Of a stretch of DNA of 64,000 nucleotides, positions 59,584 to 64,000 are shown piece after piece. The stretch lies in assembly GCA_933207985.1 (NCBI GenBank), contig OW240917.1, positions 238,940,693-239,004,692 on the forward strand, read 5' to 3'. The DNA comes from Pelobates cultripes. Its lineage: Eukaryota > Chordata > Amphibia > Anura > Pelobatidae. How positions within the stretch are numbered: the stretch's first letter is position 1; every line of letters begins with the position of its first letter. The notes beneath the pieces were generated by a model, which saw nothing but the letters and a program-made list of their open reading frames with translations, searched no databases and was not told the DNA's origin. Position numbers and translations under genes: made by a program.

Positions 59584-59883
59584 ATGCATTTCTATGAGGA
59601 GATGCTGATTGGCCAGGACTGTGTTTGACTTGTGCTGGCTCTGCCCCTGATCTGCCTCATTGACAGTCTCAGCCAATCCATTTTGTTTGGCTTAGATCAT
59701 CACTTCTGATGATGTCAGCCAAGCAGGCAGATCAGGGGCAGAGCCAGCAGCAACAGACTGGAATACAAGTAAGAATTTACTATATTTAGAGGGGCAGTGG
59801 GGCAGGGAGGCTAGGTGTTTTTTTTTAACACTATAGGGTCTGGAATACATGTTTGTGTTCCTGACCTTGTAGTGTTCTTTTAA
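59583..59883 (+). mobile_element. T2-like MITE, 5'-truncated
   Basis: Same family as 39096-39681: TTTCTATGAGGAGATGCTGA, TGACAGTCTCAGCCAATC and a terminal hairpin AGGGTCTGGAATAC/GTGTTCCTGACC before TAGTGTTCTTTTAA. The left half is missing at the junction with the hAT fragment. Confidence 0.8.
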
Positions 59884-61637
59884 TGGTATTTTTATCTAAA
59901 CAAACCTCTGTTTTAAAATCCTTTGTTATTGATAAAAATGAATGTAAAAAAGACTATAAAGCACAAGTGATGATCGCAGACAATTGGAATGATTTCCCTG
60001 GTTATTCACAAAATTCTGTGTAAGTGGAAAAAAAAAGAAGAGGAATTTCTCTGATGATGATGATAAATGCTCGACGTGTCCACAGAAAAACTTAGGCTAG
60101 CAAAGATTTTAAGGTTAGAAATATTTTATCATTTAAATAAAAAAGAAACAACTGCCCGATAGATTTAGAAATAAGGTAGAAGCAGTTTGTGCTTCATTTG
60201 TGTGCGCAGATCACAGTGAAACCTTAAGCATGTCCCTCGTTTGTATTTTTTAGTTCTCACTCCAAATCTATATTTTACATCCTGTTCTTGTTTTTTGTCA
60301 TGTTTTTTTTTCTTTCATTTTTTCCTTTCCTTATTGTATCTTAATGATTACACTCATCAATTGACACTAGCCTTTATTTATTCCTGTGTGTCCAACTTGT
60401 CTGGTTACAACTACATGTCTGTTCGTCCACCCAGTGTAAAGCGCTGCGGAATTTGATGGCGCTATATTAATAACATAATAATAATTATTATTATTATATT
60501 TACTATCTTTTCTAGATATTCAAAAATAGCCAAATTGTGACTTTTGCTAAGTTGGAGCATTTCCTACATTTATACTAAGTCCCTCTTTGTACATTTGAAA
60601 TGTTGGTAGGTATGCCAAAGTGAAATTCAAGGAGGAATAGAGGATCATAAAATGGTTAATCTAAAAGCAGACCCTGCAGTGTGACAGAGCCAATTTAAGA
60701 ACTTTTTGGTTGTTTTTTTTTACAGCTCTGTGACCCCGCAATATTTGGACTTACACTTTGACTCTTTCTTGTGGCTCTTAGTAATTCGAAAATGTAACAA
60801 GCTACAGTATTGAACAGATGTGCACCTCCTCACCTCCAGCAAGCGTCGCATCAAAACACTCACCAAAAATACACATCTAACCTCTCCAATTAACGCCCTA
60901 TTTGGGGACACATATCGCTACCCAGGGAGAATGTCACCTCTTTCAAAACCCCTTGGCGGCCGACTCTGACATCACCTTAAAATAACATTGATTCGAAGCC
61001 ACTAACACATAACCCTTTAACTGCTACAGCCATGAATCGCAGACACCTTTAGCACCGAAAGGTTTTCAACTCGAGTCATTGTTATCTCTACAAACATTCT
61101 CTCACTTAGTGTCACTCAACTGGCTGTGAAAAAGATGTTTTACTTTTTCTGTGAGATCACCAAGTCCCTGCATTCATGTGAAACCTTGACTAGGAACAAA
61201 TAGAGAGACACAGATCAGAAGCCTCCAAGGTACAGAAAGAATTGTAGCCTGGATTCTAATGTATTGAAAAGAGCTTTGGATAACACGTAAGAACCTCGAA
61301 ATAAATAAATGTGGCGTAACTACTGGTGGGTGGCGCAACAGAAGAAGGGGTGATTTCTGTATATGTATGCAAGGCTCACCAAAGGTTTGTCTGTTTGTGT
61401 TTAGTGGTAAATTCTAAGGATAATAAATATTAGCAGACCTAAATAAAAAAAATAAAAAAAAAGACAAATTACATTAAATAATTTTTTTTTTTAATTATAT
61501 TTTGTATGACTCAGAGACATTTTGTTTCATTTCTCCTGCTTCCAAACCTTTGTAGCAATGGGCGTCCTACCTCTTCTTATTCCCCTTCTTTTTCTTTTGT
61601 TTTTCTTCTTCTTTTTTTGCTTCCGTAGGTCTCCAAG
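59884..61637. other. Intergenic, nothing firm
   Basis: Contains an (ATT)n repeat fragment with GTAAAGCGCTGCGGAATTTG at 60437-60500. No coding sequence was recognised. Confidence 0.5.
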
Positions 61638-62487
61638 GGGTGTTAATTTCGTAGACTAACAATATTCGCCAGATTTAGTCGACTGAAACTAGACTAAAAC
61701 AATTCAGAAGACTAAAATACAACTAAAATTAAAATGGCTTTTTAGTCAAAAGACTATGACTAAAACTAATTTGAAATTTGCTGCCAAAATTTACACTGTT
61801 GGGTAAGACATATGGGGAGGGAGGAAAGGAAATGAGACACATGGGGGGCTGAGAGAATGAGACACATGGGGGCTGGGGGATTGAGACACATAGGGCGTCT
61901 GGGAGAATGAAATACATCAGGGTCTGGGGGAATGAGACACATGAGGGGCTAGGGAAATGAGACACATGAGGGGCTAGGGGAATGAGACATATAAGGGGCT
62001 GAGGGAATTAGACACATGGGGAGGCTGGGAAAATGAGTACATAGAGGGACTTGGGGGGAATGAGACATGTGGAGGGGCTTGGGGGAAGAATTAAGACACA
62101 TGGGGGCTGGAGGAATGAGACACGTGGGGGAGATGAGATGCATGGAGGGGCTGGGGGGAAGAGACACACAAATGGGTCTCTGGATAGAAAGAGACACACA
62201 GAGGCGCTTGGAGGAGGGGGAAAGAGCCACAGAGGGGCTATGGAGGGTGCAAAAGAGACAGACCGGGCTTGAGAGAGATACCAAGAGGGCCTGGGGAGAC
62301 CCAAATAGACACAGAGGGGTTGGGAAAGGGGCAAAAGAGACAGATAGAGGCTTAACTAAACCCATTAAATTTTAGTCATGTCGACTAAAATCTACTGGAG
62401 ATTTAGTCGACTTAAACTAAAACAATTCAGATGACAAAGGCCTATGACTAAAACTAAATTGAATTTTCCCAACAACATTAACACTTG
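61638..62487 (+). mobile_element. hAT-type element carrying minisatellite, relative of 36956-37855
   Basis: The ends GGTGTTAATTTCGTAGACTA and CAACATTAACACTTG, with inward-facing AGTCGACTAAA and ACTAAAAC repeats, match the ends and subterminal regions of the element at 36956-37855. Both flanks carry TCTCCA immediately outside (61630 and 62488), consistent with a decayed 8-bp duplication. The interior is filled by a G-rich minisatellite (61800-62345). Confidence 0.75.
61800..62345. repeat. G-rich minisatellite (ATGAGACACATGGGGGGCTG units)
   Basis: About twenty imperfect units of 22-30 bp of the type GGGAATGAGACACATGGGG are arranged in tandem, drifting rightward into AGAGACACAGAGGGGCT units. 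On the opposite strand this resembles the CCCCTCTGTGTCTCTTT units of the related element at 36956-37855. Long open frames on both strands are repeat artefacts. Confidence 0.85.
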
Positions 62488-62652
62488 TCTCCAGACCAAA
62501 AACACAACTTTATCCCACCTTCTCACAGCAACTGGCCAATGGGCATGTAGCTATTTGCGCCATGTCCCAGGACAACCCTCATAGAGGGTTGAAAGTAAGA
62601 TGTATGAAAGTAACATCAACTTTGTGGGTGATAATGATTAGAACATGGCTGT

Positions 62653-63748
62653 AAGCATAGGCGTGCGCACGGGTGTGCCAGGTGTGCCTATGCACACCCT
62701 AATCCCTGCAGCACGCCTGTGAGTCCTGCAGGAACGCGTGGGAACGACGTTCCCGCTGTTCCTGCAGGCACCCTGCCGCCCCCAAATGCCCTCCCCCGTG
62801 TTCCCCCCATCATGGGGGGGGGAGCAAGAGGTGATGGACACCCCACAGGTCGGGCACCTTTCTCCATACAAAAAGCGGCGAGGGAGCTGTGTGCTCTCTG
62901 CTTCCTCTTGCCGCGTGCCATTTGCTGATGGCGGGAGCCGGAATATGACTTCATATTCCGGCTCCCAGCTACAGCAGACAGCCCGCGTGGCGAGAGGAAG
63001 CAGAGAGCACACAGCTCCCTCGCCGCTTGTTGTATGGTGATAGGCGCCCGACCCACTGGACCCCAGGGACAAGTCCACGCCAGCTCTCCAGGTAGGGAGG
63101 CTGGGTGAACAATATATAATTAAAAAATAATAATTTGTGAATGTGTGTGTGTATGTGTGTGTGAATGTATGTATGTGTGTGTGTGTGTGTGTGTCTGTGA
63201 ATGTATGTTTGTGTGCCTGTAAGTGTGTGTGTATGTGTGTATGTGTGTATGTAAGTGTGTGTGTGTCTGTGAGTGTGTGTGTGTCTGTGTGTGTGTGTAT
63301 GTGTGTGTATGTGAGTGTATGTGTGTGTGTCTGTGAATGTATGTGTGAGTGTGTGTGTCTGTGAATGTATGTGTGAGTGTGAGTGTGTGTGTGTGAATGT
63401 ATGTGTGTGCCTGTATGTGTGTGTGTGTGTGTGTGTGTGTCTGTGAATGTATGTGTGTGTGCCTGTATGTGTGTGTGCCTGTGTGTGTATGTGTCTGTAA
63501 GTGTGTGTGTATGTGTGTGTGTCTGTGAGTGTATGTGTGTGTGTCTGTGAATGTATGTGTGTGTGCCTGTAAGTGTGTGTGTATGTGTGTCTGTGAATGT
63601 ATGTGTGTGTCTGTGAGTGTATGTATCTGTAAGTGTTTGTGTGTGTGTATGTGTGTCTGTGAATATAGGTGTGTGTGTCTGTAAGTGTGTGTGTGTCTGT
63701 AAGTGTGTGTCTGAGTATGTGTCTGTAAGTGTATGTGTGTGTACGCGT
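62653..63748 (+). mobile_element. hAT-like element with 200-bp fold-back and TG tract (right end not found)
   Basis: Begins with CATAGGCGTGCGCACGGG, a terminus of a type common to hAT-like MITEs. It contains a nearly perfect fold-back of about 200 bp (62851-63050), whose core arms GCGGCGAGGGAGCTG and CAGCTCCCTCGCCGC lie at 62875 and 63012. This is followed by CTCCAGGTAGGGAGGCTGGG and then a TG-rich tract. The arrangement parallels 47030-47390. The right terminus was not identified and may lie in or beyond the TG tract. Confidence 0.6.
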
Positions 63749-63775
63749 ATATATATATATATATATATATATACA
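63136..63775. repeat. TG-rich compound microsatellite ending in (AT)n
   Basis: TGTGTG runs interrupted by CTGTGAATGTATG and GCCTGTAAG at irregular spacing, passing into (AT)n at about 63748-63772. Apparent long His/Thr-rich (minus) and Val/Cys-rich (plus) frames are artefacts. Confidence 0.95.
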
Positions 63776-64000
63776 TACACAAGTGTATATTATTTTTTTT
63801 GGGGGGTGGGAATCTTGGGAGAGTTCCCACACTTTATTCCCCAGGACTTGACCCCTGCCGGCAGGGGAGATCTCCAGATCTCACCTGTCGGCTCATGCAG
63901 AGCTTGCGCTATCTGAATGCCGGCTCTGCTCCAGCGGGGAGATCAAAGATCTACCTCACCAGCCCACAGCAGCATGGAGGGAGGCAGGAGAGGACCCGGG

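Noticed and set aside
62638..63832. 380- and 287-codon minus-strand frames rich in His and Thr
   Set aside because: Translation of the TG/CA microsatellite; several overlapping frames are open simultaneously.

Overview
This is vertebrate nuclear DNA, most likely from an anuran (frog or toad). The evidence is three interrupted or single-exon vertebrate genes in a conserved order, GT-AG introns throughout, and dense miniature transposons with TTAAAGG termini like the T2-type MITEs described in Xenopus. The species cannot be named from the sequence.

Genes. (1) EFTUD2 (U5 snRNP GTPase, Snu114) lies on the minus strand. I placed 23 coding exons between 15895 (start ATG) and 1763. All intron phases agree and they encode about 823 residues. 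The last ~150 residues of the usual ~970 lie beyond the left edge. A likely non-coding first exon and promoter sit at about 17776-18170. (2) CCDC103 (dynein-arm assembly factor) lies on the plus strand in three coding exons from 22264 to 29408 (226 aa), with a 6.3 kb second intron. (3) FAM187A (secretory or membrane Ig-domain protein, 422 aa) is one uninterrupted exon at 32479-33747. The order EFTUD2(-), CCDC103(+), FAM187A(+) matches mammals. There GFAP follows, but I recognise no GFAP exon in the remaining 30 kb.

Everything else is intron or intergenic DNA built largely from transposons: a nearly whole Tc1-type element with a frameshifted DD38E-like transposase (33853-35413); an old Tc1/mariner relic (23281-24384); hAT-type elements with 8-bp target duplications, two of which carry minisatellites (36956-37855, 46929-47789, 52380-53279, 61638-62487); short hAT-type fold-backs; about twenty TTAA-flanked T2-like MITEs; 72-bp TTAA palindromes; and a LINE 3' end cut in two by a MITE (57216-58580). 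Tandem arrays include (AT)n, GATA/GACA, CA/TG tracts and a G-rich ~67-bp minisatellite.

The most notable points are a natural filled/empty-site pair for the 72-bp TTAA palindrome at 18.4-18.7 kb; repeated stacking of TTAA elements on one shared TTAA; a perfect-TSD hAT-type insertion carrying a minisatellite; a hairpin-plus-TG module shared by two elements; and an array of CCAAT-containing inverted units leading into a palindromic GC-box/TATA core at 55.6-55.9 kb inside a repeat. I saw no complete unknown protein-coding system.
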